Shown here: positions 1 to 7,298 of the stretch, in pieces
Numbering within the stretch: the stretch's first letter is position 1
How the letters are laid out: every line of letters starts with the position of its first letter
NCBI RefSeq assembly: GCF_023806485.1
Contig: NZ_JAMSLR010000001.1
Span: forward strand, 1 to 64,000
Direction of reading: 5' to 3'
Source of the DNA: Thermalbibacter longus
GTDB taxonomy: Bacteria; Chloroflexota; Chloroflexia; Thermomicrobiales; Thermomicrobiaceae
DNA: 64,000 bases
Translations under genes and position numbers: made by a program
The notes under the pieces: generated by a model
What the model saw: the letters and a program-made list of their open reading frames with translations, nothing else
Databases searched by the model: none
What the model was told of the DNA's origin: nothing

Positions 1-27
1 GGCGTCGTCACCAAGATCCTGAAGTAG
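1..27 (+). CDS. tuf: 3' end of elongation factor Tu (partial)
   Basis: The first eight codons read GVVTKILK followed by TAG. This matches the usual C-terminal strand of EF-Tu (GVV-K-L). EF-Tu delivers aminoacyl-tRNA to the ribosome. The position just upstream of rpmG, tRNA-Trp, secE and nusG is where tuf sits in many bacteria. Only nine codons including the stop are visible, so the assignment rests on this short tail plus gene order. Confidence 0.7.
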   Translation, partial: GVVTKILK

Positions 28-73
28 TCCCGGCGGACGGCACCCTCGCAGACAACCGGGTGGGTGTGGTATC

Positions 74-244
74 ATGGCAAAGAAGGGAAAGGCCGACCGG
101 ATCGTCATCACGCTCGAGTGCACGGAGTGCCGCGAGCGGAATTACACGACGGAGAAGAACCGGCGGAACGATCCGGGCCGGCTGGAACTGAAGAAGTACT
201 GCCCACGCTGTCGGAGACACCGGCTGCACCGGGAGACCCGATAG
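74..244 (+). CDS. rpmG: 50S ribosomal protein L33
   Basis: A 56-residue basic protein starting [19 protein letters not shown], of typical L33 length. It holds a zinc ribbon made of C16-x2-C19 and C43-x2-C46, so this is the zinc-binding (C+) form. L33 belongs to the large ribosomal subunit near the E site. The ATG at 74 gives the standard MAKK start. The gene lies between the tuf end and tRNA-Trp, in the conserved tuf-rpmG-secE-nusG order, and is probably co-transcribed with them. The upstream ribosome site is weak (GGGTGGGTGTGG). Confidence 0.93.
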   Translation: MAKKGKADRIVITLECTECRERNYTTEKNRRNDPGRLELKKYCPRCRRHRLHRETR

Positions 245-269
245 CGGCAGGTGTCGGTCGGGGCGGTAG

Positions 270-342
<73 letters not shown>

Positions 343-486
343 CCGGAAACGAGTGAGAGGGTTCCGCCTCGACGGGCACTTTGCGGGATGGGGCAGAGCC
401 GTTCGGCTCGCCCCATTTCAGTGTGGGGCCGGTGCTACACTTCGCGTGACGGGTGTCGCTAGGCCGGCTCAGGTAAGGACGGTCTC

Positions 487-747
487 ATGGCGACCAAGAC
501 ACAACCCCAGGCTCGTGCCAAACCCCGGGCGACCGAGCGCGTGCGGGCACGGCGCTCGCGGCTTGCCGGGCTGCGGCAGTTCATCGCTGATGTGCGGGCT
601 GAGGTGAAGAAGATTACCTGGCCTGACCGCGAGACGACCCGCAAGCTCACCATTCTGGTGATCGGGCTCTCCGCAGCGCTCGGCGTCTTGCTCGGCGCGA
701 TCGACGCCATCTTCGTCCGGCTCTGGGATCTGCTACAGGCGCTCTAA
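487..747 (+). CDS. secE: Preprotein translocase subunit SecE
   Basis: An 86-residue protein with a basic N-terminus, the conserved amphipathic segment ending EVKKITWPDRET (about residues 38-52) and one transmembrane helix (LTILVIGLSAALGVLLGAI, about 56-74). This is the short single-span SecE typical of non-enterobacterial species. SecE clamps SecY in the inner-membrane protein export channel. The gene ends 9 nt before nusG, the usual secE-nusG pair. A purine-rich GGTAAGGACGG lies shortly upstream of the ATG. Confidence 0.95.
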   Translation: MATKTQPQARAKPRATERVRARRSRLAGLRQFIADVRAEVKKITWPDRETTRKLTILVIGLSAALGVLLGAIDAIFVRLWDLLQAL

Positions 748-756
748 GGGGGAAGC

Positions 757-1344
757 ATGGCTCGCACACTCCGCGAACGGCTCGCCCAGAAGCGGGCCAG
801 CGAGATGGAGGCTGAAAAGCCGGGACAGTGGTACGTAATCCACACCTACTCCGGCTACGAGAACAAGGTGCGGCAGAACCTGCTACACCGCATCGAAACC
901 ATGGACGTGGCCGATAAGGTGTTCGAGGTGGTCGTGCCCACGCATGAAGAGGTCGAGATCCGCGGGGGGCAACGGCACACCGTGCAGCGGAAGGTGTTTC
1001 CCGGCTACGTGCTGGTCCGCATGATCCTCGACGACGAGTCCTGGCACGTCGTCCGCAACACGCCGGGGGTCACCGGCTTCGTAGGCGTCGGCACGCGCCC
1101 GGTCCCGCTGGACGAGAAGGAGGCCGAGGCCATCCTGAAGGGCGTGCAGGCGGAAGCGCCGAAGGTCAAGGTTTCCCTGGTGCCCGGCGATGTGGTGCGA
1201 ATCATCGATGGCCCGTTCACCGATTTTCGCGGTGTCATCGACGAGGTCGACTACGAGAAGGGGAAGGTCAAGGTCCTCGTCTCGTTCTTCGGCCGGGAGA
1301 CACCGGTCACGCTCGACTTCCTCCAGGTCGAGCGCGAGACGTAG
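757..1344 (+). CDS. nusG: Transcription termination/antitermination factor NusG
   Basis: A 195-residue protein with an NGN domain (WYVIHTYSGYENKVRQNL at about 25-42, and the FPGYVLVRM core) and a C-terminal KOW domain beginning VPGDVVRIIDGPFTDFRG (about 142-160). NusG binds the RNA polymerase clamp and links transcription to Rho or to the ribosome. The start ATG follows GGGGGAAGC, a good ribosome site. It sits between secE and rplK in the canonical cluster. Confidence 0.96.
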   Translation: MARTLRERLAQKRASEMEAEKPGQWYVIHTYSGYENKVRQNLLHRIETMDVADKVFEVVVPTHEEVEIRGGQRHTVQRKVFPGYVLVRMILDDESWHVVRNTPGVTGFVGVGTRPVPLDEKEAEAILKGVQAEAPKVKVSLVPGDVVRIIDGPFTDFRGVIDEVDYEKGKVKVLVSFFGRETPVTLDFLQVERET

Positions 1345-1416
1345 TCTCGCCGGGTGTGCTCCAGAGGCCGACGCGCGTGATGGAACGGCACCGGGTGCAG
1401 CGAGAGGTGTGAGGGA

Positions 1417-1842
1417 GTGGCGAAGAAGGTTCGCGCGATCGTCAAGCTCCAACTGCCTGCCGGGAAGGCCACGCCGGCCCCGCCGGTCGGCCCCGCGCTC
1501 GGCCAGCACGGCGTGGCGATCATGAACTTCTGCAAGGAATACAACGAGAAGACCGCTCACCTGGCCGGTCAGATCATCCCGGTCGTCATCACGGTCTTCG
1601 AGGACCGGTCGTTTACCTTCGTGTTGAAGACGCCGCCGGCCGCAGACCTCCTGCGACGCGCGGCGGGGATCGAGAAGGGCGCCGCCGACCCGAAGCGGCA
1701 GAAGGTGGGCCGGGTCACCCGAGACCAGATCCGGGAGATCGCGCAGGTGAAGATGCCCGATCTCAATGCGTCCGATCTGGAGGCGGCGATGCGCCAGATC
1801 GAGGGAACGGCCCGCAGCATGGGGATCGAGGTCGTCGGCTAG
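1417..1842 (+). CDS. rplK: 50S ribosomal protein L11
   Basis: A 141-residue protein of standard L11 length. It has the [20 protein letters not shown] signature near residues 12-31 and a C-terminal rRNA-binding domain. L11 forms the GTPase-associated region with 23S rRNA and L10/L12. The start is GTG, preceded by GTGAGGGA; the second codon gives the expected [11 protein letters not shown]. It is followed by rplA, so L1 autoregulation of an L11-L1 unit is possible, but I did not identify the L1 site. Confidence 0.96.
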   Translation: MAKKVRAIVKLQLPAGKATPAPPVGPALGQHGVAIMNFCKEYNEKTAHLAGQIIPVVITVFEDRSFTFVLKTPPAADLLRRAAGIEKGAADPKRQKVGRVTRDQIREIAQVKMPDLNASDLEAAMRQIEGTARSMGIEVVG

Positions 1843-1912
1843 GTCGCAGCCGGAAGACCGTGCGATCGATGTGGGAGGAGCCTGGGCTCCGCATGAACCA
1901 CGGGAGGAGACG

Positions 1913-2638
1913 ATGCCGAAGCATGGCAAGCGCTATCTCGAGGCGCTGAAGCTCGTCGATCTGACAAAGCGGTACTCGCCGAGAGAGGCGATCGAGCTCG
2001 TCAAGAAGACCGCCTACGCGAATTTCGACGAGAGCATCGAGGTCCACATCAACCTGGGAATCGATCCACGCCAGGCCGACCAGAACGTCCGCAGTTCAGT
2101 CGCGCTGCCTCACGGAACCGGGAAGACGCCGCGCGTGCTCGTCTTCGCCGTCGGCGAGGCTGCCCGCATTGCCCAGGAGGCTGGCGCCGACTACGTCGGC
2201 AGCGACGATCTGGTCCGGCAGATCGAGTCTGGCTGGCTGGAGTTCGATGCGGCCATCGCGATGGCGGATCAGATGGGGAAAGTCGGCCCGCTCGGCCGGA
2301 TCCTCGGACGGCGCGGCCTGATGCCCAACCCGCGCAGCGGGACTGTCATCCGCTCACCCGAGGATCTGCCCCAGGTCATCAAGGAAGTCAAGGGAGGGCG
2401 CGTCGAGTTCCGGAACGACCGCACCGGCAATATTCACGTCGCCATTGGCCGCAAGAGCTTCGATACGCAGAAGCTGCTGGAAAACCTGTACGTCCTGGTC
2501 GACGCGGTGAACCGCGCGCGACCCAGCGCGGTCAAAGGCACCTTCATCCGCTCGATTACGGTCACCAGCACGATGGGCCCGCCGATCGCGCTCGATGTGG
2601 CGCAGACGCTCGAGGAGGCGCAGGCGTTCGTTCAGTAG
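1913..2638 (+). CDS. rplA: 50S ribosomal protein L1
   Basis: A 241-residue protein beginning MPKHGKRYLEALKLVDL. It has typical L1 landmarks: VKKTAYANFDESIEVHINLG, GTGKTPRVLVFA and the LGRRGLMPNPRSGTV loop. L1 forms the mobile stalk near the E site and can repress its own mRNA. The ATG at 1913 is chosen because it follows CGGGAGGAG closely and gives the conserved N-terminus. An in-frame upstream extension overlaps rplK and lacks L1 similarity. Confidence 0.95.
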   Translation: MPKHGKRYLEALKLVDLTKRYSPREAIELVKKTAYANFDESIEVHINLGIDPRQADQNVRSSVALPHGTGKTPRVLVFAVGEAARIAQEAGADYVGSDDLVRQIESGWLEFDAAIAMADQMGKVGPLGRILGRRGLMPNPRSGTVIRSPEDLPQVIKEVKGGRVEFRNDRTGNIHVAIGRKSFDTQKLLENLYVLVDAVNRARPSAVKGTFIRSITVTSTMGPPIALDVAQTLEEAQAFVQ

Positions 2639-2639
2639 T

Positions 2640-2906
2640 GGAGGCTGGAGGCTCGAGCGCGGGGCGAGCGCAGCCGAATCACGCTCGGTGGATCGAGCCG
2701 GCAAGGAGTGAATTGCGACTAGAGGTCGTGTAGAATTCGTGGGTACGTCACCGCGCCGGTGACCGCTGGGGCGTCGTGTGAGGCGCTTAATCATCCAGCC
2801 GAGGCGCACTGGGACAGCGACGCTGGAGAACTCCAGAGAGCTTCGCGTGCTGCCCCTGCGCTGGGTACCGGCGCAGGGGTTCGTTGCGTCAGAAGGGAGG
2901 GAGCGT
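2640..2906 (+). promoter_or_regulatory. Probable L10 (rplJ) leader with attenuator-like hairpin
   Basis: There are 268 non-coding bases between rplA and rplJ. They include a short hairpin CTGGAG-AA-CTCCAG (2823-2836) and a strong 9-bp hairpin CCCCTGCGC/GCGCAGGGG (2853-2861 with 2871-2879) followed by a weak T-rich TTCGTT. Leaders of rplJL mRNAs are known to bind the L10-L12 complex and attenuate transcription. The position and structure fit, but I did not match the L10-leader consensus base by base. Confidence 0.5.
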
Positions 2907-3449
2907 GTGCCGACGCCGGAGAAGGCGCAGCAGATCGAAGAGATCAGCGAGCTGCTCCGTAACTCCACCTTGACGATCCTGACCGACTACCGGGGCCTGA
3001 CGGTAACCGATCTGCAAGGCTTCCGCACGCAGCTCCGCGAGAAGGAGGCGCGTCTCAAGGTGGTCAAAAATACCTTGACGCGCATCGCGGCGGAACGGGT
3101 CGGGCTCGAGGCGGTTACACCGCTCCTGGAAGGGCCGACGGCGATCGTCTGCACGGCGGCGGATCCCGTGGCCGCGGCGAAAGTCGTCACCGACTTCGCG
3201 CGCACCTCGCGGGTCCTGGTGGTCAAGGGGGCGCTGCTCGAAGGGAAGCTGCTTCCGCCCGCCGAGGTGGAGCGGCTGGCGACGCTGCCGCCGCGCGAGG
3301 AGTTGCTCGCGAAGGTGGTCGGCGGGTTGCAGGCCCCGCTGTACGGTCTCGTCTCGGTGCTCTCCGGGCCCATTCGCTCGCTCGCCTACGTGCTGCAGGC
3401 GCGGGCGCAGCAGCTCGAGGGCGGCGAGCAGAGTCAGGCTGCGGCGTAG
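2907..3449 (+). CDS. rplJ: 50S ribosomal protein L10
   Basis: A 180-residue protein beginning with GTG (VPTPEKAQQIEEISELL), as usual for L10. It has the STLTILTDYRGLTVTDLQ N-terminal rRNA-binding motif, the VVKNTLTRIA segment and an alanine-rich C-terminal helix that would carry L12 dimers. L10 is the base of the ribosomal stalk. GTG 2907 is chosen over the in-frame upstream starts because AGAAGGGAGGGAG lies just upstream and the conserved N-terminus begins here. The long leader upstream suggests autogenous control. Confidence 0.95.
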   Translation: MPTPEKAQQIEEISELLRNSTLTILTDYRGLTVTDLQGFRTQLREKEARLKVVKNTLTRIAAERVGLEAVTPLLEGPTAIVCTAADPVAAAKVVTDFARTSRVLVVKGALLEGKLLPPAEVERLATLPPREELLAKVVGGLQAPLYGLVSVLSGPIRSLAYVLQARAQQLEGGEQSQAAA

Positions 3450-3499
3450 GTCGCGTACGAGCTGAGCGTTCGGTATCGAGTATGGAGGGAGCGTGAGTC

Positions 3500-3901
3500 A
3501 TGGCTGTTGGACAGGAGAAGCTCGAGGAAGTCATCAGCGTCATCGAGCAGATGACCGTGCTGGAGCTGTCGCAGCTCGTCAAAGCGCTGGAGGAGCGCTT
3601 CGGCGTGACCGCCGCGGCGCCGGTCGCGGTCGCCGCTGCGCCCGCTGCCGCGCCGGGAGCAGCGCCTGCGGCGGCGCCGGAGGAGGAGAAGACCGAGTTC
3701 GATGTGGTGCTCTCCGAGGTCGGCCCGAACAAGATCCAGGTGATCAAGGTCGTCCGCGAGCTGACGCAGCTCGGTCTGAAGGAAGCGAAGGATCTGGTCG
3801 AGGCCGCGCCCAAGCCGGTGAAGGAGGGCGTGAGCAAAGAGGAGGCCGAAGCGGCCAAGGCGAAGCTCGAGGCAGCCGGCGCGAAGGTGGAGATCAAGTA
3901 G
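3500..3901 (+). CDS. rplL: 50S ribosomal protein L7/L12
   Basis: A 133-residue acidic stalk protein. The N-terminal dimerisation domain ([19 protein letters not shown], about 14-32) is followed by an Ala/Pro-rich hinge of about 25 residues and the conserved C-terminal factor-binding domain ([20 protein letters not shown], then [20 protein letters not shown]). L7/L12 recruits translational GTPases. It lies 50 bp after rplJ and ends the ribosomal run; a strong hairpin follows. Confidence 0.96.
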   Translation: MAVGQEKLEEVISVIEQMTVLELSQLVKALEERFGVTAAAPVAVAAAPAAAPGAAPAAAPEEEKTEFDVVLSEVGPNKIQVIKVVRELTQLGLKEAKDLVEAAPKPVKEGVSKEEAEAAKAKLEAAGAKVEIK

Positions 3902-3912
3902 ACGATGGGCCG

Positions 3913-3950
3913 GAGCGGGTAGTGACCGTGATGAGCGTCACTACCCGCTC
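3913..3950 (+). terminator. Strong hairpin after rplL
   Basis: A perfect 14-bp inverted repeat, GAGCGGGTAGTGAC (3913-3926) with GTCACTACCCGCTC (3937-3950) and a 10-nt loop, begins 12 nt after the rplL stop. There is no T-tract after it. It lies between the ribosomal operon and the tRNA-Pro promoter, so termination or RNA processing is the likely role. Confidence 0.6.
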
Positions 3951-3962
3951 TCCCCAGTACTA

Positions 3963-3971
3963 TGCTATACT
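3963..3971 (+). promoter_or_regulatory. Extended -10 promoter for tRNA-Pro
   Basis: TGCTATACT is a TGn-extended -10 element (TG 3963-3964, TATACT 3966-3971). It ends 12 nt before the first base of tRNA-Pro, which would put the start of transcription within a few bases of the tRNA 5' end. No good -35 is seen at 17 nt spacing, as is common for extended -10 promoters. Confidence 0.55.
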
Positions 3972-3983
3972 GACGGTCGATCT

Positions 3984-4059
<76 letters not shown>

Positions 4060-4122
4060 GTTTTGCACCCTCGTATCTGCAAGGGCGGCGAATAGCCCGT
4101 AATCCGAAGGCGGGTAGCTCGC

Positions 4123-4728
4123 GTGGCGGGGCGTTCACCGCAGACCGTTCGAATCGTCATCGCTGATGACGAGCCGATCATTCGGCTCGACCTCCGCGAG
4201 CTGCTCACCTCGCTGGGGTACGATGTGGTGGGCGAAGCGGCCGACGGCCGCACGGCGATCGAGCTGGCCCGCAAGCTGAAGCCGGATCTGATTATCCTCG
4301 ACATCAAGATGCCCGAGATGGACGGCATCGACGCGGCTGAGGAGCTGAGCCGCGACGGGCTGGCCCCGGTTGTGTTGCTGACCGCCTACAGCGAGCGCGA
4401 GCTGGTCGATCGTGCCAAGGCGGCCGGCGTTGCCGGCTATCTGGTGAAGCCCTTCCGCGAGAGCGAGCTGATGCCAGTGATCGAGCTGGCGCTCGCGCGC
4501 TTTCGTGACCTCCAGCGACTGGAGCGCCAGGTGGTGGAGCTGCAAGAGGCCTTGGAGGCGCGCAAGTTGATCGAGCGCGCCAAGGGCATCCTCATGCAGG
4601 TGCACGGCCTGAGCGAGTCGGAAGCGTTCCAGCGCATGCGCCGGATCAGCATGGACAACCGCAAGTCGATGCGCGAGGTGGCCGAGGCGATCCTGCTGGC
4701 CCACCAGCTCGAGAGCCGCTCGTCGTAG
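4123..4728 (+). CDS. ANTAR-domain response regulator (AmiR/NasR type)
   Basis: A 201-residue protein. The N-terminal receiver domain has the acidic pair D15/D16, phospho-acceptor D60 (LIILDIKMPEMDG), T87 and K109 (GYLVKP). A linker helix and a C-terminal ANTAR domain (about 140-195, RKLIERAKGILMQVHGLSE) follow. ANTAR regulators of the PdtaR/AmiR class bind paired hairpins in mRNA and prevent termination, rather than binding DNA. The start is GTG with only a modest ribosome site (AAGGCGGG). It stands alone between tRNA-Pro and a convergent hairpin; no partner kinase is adjacent, so its signal source is unknown. Confidence 0.9.
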   Translation: MAGRSPQTVRIVIADDEPIIRLDLRELLTSLGYDVVGEAADGRTAIELARKLKPDLIILDIKMPEMDGIDAAEELSRDGLAPVVLLTAYSERELVDRAKAAGVAGYLVKPFRESELMPVIELALARFRDLQRLERQVVELQEALEARKLIERAKGILMQVHGLSESEAFQRMRRISMDNRKSMREVAEAILLAHQLESRSS

Positions 4729-4756
4729 CGGCACTGCACGGGTCACCAGGCATCTG

Positions 4757-4784
4757 GCGGGGGGCGGATCGATCCGCCCCCCGC
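4757..4784. terminator. Bidirectional terminator-like palindrome
   Basis: A 28-nt perfect palindrome, GCGGGGGGCGGATC followed by GATCCGCCCCCCGC, forms a very GC-rich hairpin on either strand. It lies between the convergent ANTAR regulator (plus) and the FAD oxidase (minus), which fits a shared terminator. No T-tract is present. Confidence 0.6.
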
Positions 4785-4808
4785 GTCGCGTGTGGTTCAG
4801 GCTCGAGC

Positions 4809-6212
4809 TCAGGCGCTCATGGCCGGAGCGATGTTCTGGTTGAACCGGAACATGTTGTGCGGGTCATAGGTGCGCTTGACCTCCGCCAGCCGGGCCAGAG
4901 TCGGCAACGGGTAGGCCTGGCGTATCCGCTCGTGTCCCTCTTCCTCCAGGAAGTTGACGTATACTCCCGTACCCGTTGCCCGGATCGCTGGCCAGACCGC
5001 CTCTATCCAGGCGCGATGTGGCGTCGCATCCTCGTTCTCATCCATCCAGAGTGCCAGAAGCGTGACCATGTAGCGCGCGTCGCGATGAGCGAAGGCCGTC
5101 GCCTCGCGACCCACACGTGCCATGGCGCCGCCAAGCCCCCGAAACTGTACCAGGCTGAACGGCGAGTTCGCGCGCTCCACCGCCTCGAGTGCGGCATCGA
5201 CAACTTCATCGCTCACCTCATGGGTAAGCACGGAACGGATGGCATGACAAATGGGCACTGCCTGGTGAGCGGTGAAGTTGAATATCGCAGGGTAGGGCAT
5301 CCAGGCAATCGTGTCCGCGACCGGCTCGGCGAGCGCCCGCAGCGGCGCAACCGCTCGCTGGCCTTCTGACTCGTCGCCTACCCAGGTCACGAGAATCGAG
5401 AGCACGACTTCGCCGACGCGTGCTTCCGGGATATAGGGTGCCGGCGGCGCGTGCATGAGGTGGGCGATGGTGGTGAGTCCCTCGGGAGCATCTGCCACAT
5501 AGTCCAGATAGCCGCGGATCACCTCTCGGCTGGCCGGCAGCACCAAGTCGCCCCCGAGGATCTGCCGGACCTCGGCCAGACGGACGATGAACTCGGTGAT
5601 GATGCCGAAATTGCCACCGCCGCCGCGTATGGCCCAGAAGAGATCGGGATGCTCCTGCTCGCTGGCCGTCACCAGCTTGCCAGAGGCGGTGACGACCTGG
5701 GCTGCGATTAGGTTGTCGATGGTGAGGCCGTATTTGCGCACCATGAAGCCGATACCGCCACCGGTCGCCAGGCCGCCGAAGCCGACGGACGAGGTATCGC
5801 CGGTGGAGATCGCCAGCCCGTGCGGCTGGGCGAAGGCAGCGAGCTCGCCCGAGGTCACGCCTGCCTCGACGCGAGCGAGGCGAGCGTCAGGGTCGATGGT
5901 GACGCGCTTCATGCCCGAGAGGTCGACAACCAGAGCGTCGTCGACCATCCCGTAGCCGGCCGGGCTGTGACCGCCGCTACGCACTCCCAGCGGCAGGCCA
6001 CGGTCGCGCGCGAAGCGAACCACCTCGACGACGTCCTGCGAGTCGGCTACCTGTGCGATCGCTGCCGGCCGGCGCGTCACCGCGCGGTTCATAAGCTGTC
6101 GCGCGGAGTCGTAGGTAGCCATGCCAGGCCGCAGGAGCGTTCCGCGCAGCCGCTGCTCGAGCGGGCGCAGGTCCAGTCCGGTCAGGCTGGAGAGCGTAGC
6201 ATCGTGCGTCAT
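4809..6212 (-). CDS. FAD-linked oxidase (berberine-bridge/PCMH type)
   Basis: A 467-residue flavoprotein with an N-terminal FAD-binding PCMH domain (about 45-215) and a C-terminal BBE motif (YDPHNMFRFNQNI). GVRSGGHSPAGYG carries H82, the usual site of covalent 8-alpha-histidyl FAD attachment. The place where bicovalent members have a cysteine (CPTVG-type loop) reads GDTSSVGFGG, so attachment should be through His only. Such enzymes oxidise sugars, alcohols or alkaloid-like compounds; the substrate cannot be told. The ATG at 6212 is preferred over one 12 nt upstream because GAGAGAGG then has room. A small secreted protein lies 70 nt upstream in the same direction. Confidence 0.85.
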   Translation of the reverse strand: MTHDATLSSLTGLDLRPLEQRLRGTLLRPGMATYDSARQLMNRAVTRRPAAIAQVADSQDVVEVVRFARDRGLPLGVRSGGHSPAGYGMVDDALVVDLSGMKRVTIDPDARLARVEAGVTSGELAAFAQPHGLAISTGDTSSVGFGGLATGGGIGFMVRKYGLTIDNLIAAQVVTASGKLVTASEQEHPDLFWAIRGGGGNFGIITEFIVRLAEVRQILGGDLVLPASREVIRGYLDYVADAPEGLTTIAHLMHAPPAPYIPEARVGEVVLSILVTWVGDESEGQRAVAPLRALAEPVADTIAWMPYPAIFNFTAHQAVPICHAIRSVLTHEVSDEVVDAALEAVERANSPFSLVQFRGLGGAMARVGREATAFAHRDARYMVTLLALWMDENEDATPHRAWIEAVWPAIRATGTGVYVNFLEEEGHERIRQAYPLPTLARLAEVKRTYDPHNMFRFNQNIAPAMSA

Positions 6213-6282
6213 CGTTGCTTGCATCCTCTCTCGCACGTTGTCGCATCGCGGGTCGAACAGTTTGCCCGCGGCGGGTATCCGG

Positions 6283-6858
6283 TCAGTCGCTGTCCGGGCA
6301 ATGCACGTTCGGGTTCCACATGGAGAAGATCCCGTCCGTATTCGCCTTCCACAGCCAGACGTGAAGGTCGTAGTGCCAGGGCATCCCTGGCTCGTGACCC
6401 GCCATCGGCCCGTCGAACCGCTGGCCGAAGAGTGATGGCGCCGGCGCGAACGTCGAGCCAGCCGGAGGTGGGTCCTCGTCGAACCATAGTGTCCAGCCGT
6501 CCGATCCCGGTAGCTGTACGAGCGCGAACTGGAGGTACTCCACCCCAACGAGTCGAGGGCCGCTCGGTGTTGGCTCGTAGAGGAGCACGTCCGGGCGCCG
6601 CGGGTCGAGCGCGCCGACGCGATCAGGGTTCACGTAGTGCATGCCCATACCGCCATCAGGGGAGGCAACGCAGACATCGGTGGGCAGGTAGCCGTCGGCG
6701 AGCGCCGCGGCGGGATCGTGATACTTCGCTGTTGCGGCACGCACCGCAGCGAGCTGGCGGTTGACCGTCGGGTCCGTCGAGCCAGGGGCAGCGAGCGCTG
6801 GCACCGATGCCAGGCTGAAGCCGAGTATCGCCAGGATGAGCGCCATCCGTTTCCGCAC
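6283..6858 (-). CDS. Secreted protein of unknown function
   Basis: A 191-residue protein with a clear signal peptide (RKRMALILAILGFSLASVPALA, cleavage near residue 23) and a mature domain rich in Trp, His and Pro. The mature part contains KYHDPAAALADGYLPT, then MGMHYVNPDRVGALDP and a C-terminal MPWHYDLHVWLW. I recognise this as a conserved style of secreted protein seen beside oxidases and in actinobacteria, but cannot name a function. The start is GTG after AGAGGATGG; ATG 6846 is an alternative. It lies directly upstream of the FAD oxidase gene, so the two may be co-transcribed. Confidence 0.7.
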   Translation of the reverse strand: MRKRMALILAILGFSLASVPALAAPGSTDPTVNRQLAAVRAATAKYHDPAAALADGYLPTDVCVASPDGGMGMHYVNPDRVGALDPRRPDVLLYEPTPSGPRLVGVEYLQFALVQLPGSDGWTLWFDEDPPPAGSTFAPAPSLFGQRFDGPMAGHEPGMPWHYDLHVWLWKANTDGIFSMWNPNVHCPDSD

Positions 6859-7298
6859 GTTATCACCATCCTCTCTGTGCTTACTCCGTGTGGTCCTGTG
6901 TTCCTCCGGAACTCCACTGGGGCGCTACGGCATCGGGTCACCTCCAGCTCTCATCTCGCCGCCAGCGACCGGCTTTCGCCGGTTAGTCCCAGCGTAAGAC
7001 GGTGAGCTGGACAGAACATCCGGAGGGATACCCAATTCTGGCTCCTCCTCTTCCCACGCCGCGTGAGGGCCATGGGGAGAATCCCCTACAGCTAGTGCAG
7101 TCGTGCCATGGCTGGTACCTAGGAGGGCACGGCGCCGTGAGGATGACTCGCTAGGGGGCAGGAGGCGGGTAAGCGCCGTTCATTCGTGGTCCATTGCCAC
7201 TGCGGCTGAGCAGAGGTTCCGGCCTGTAAGGTATCCAGAGTAGGACGACGGGGAAAGCGGGCGGTTACTCTTGAGCGATGAGTCCGCAAGGGGTGGCG
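6859..7298. other. 440-base intergenic region
   Basis: No convincing gene lies here. It separates the secreted protein gene from the 3' end of the LuxR regulator, both on the minus strand, and so should contain the promoter of the former. A 12-nt palindrome CACGGCGCCGTG (7128-7139) is present. I did not find a convincing -35/-10 pair. Confidence 0.6.
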
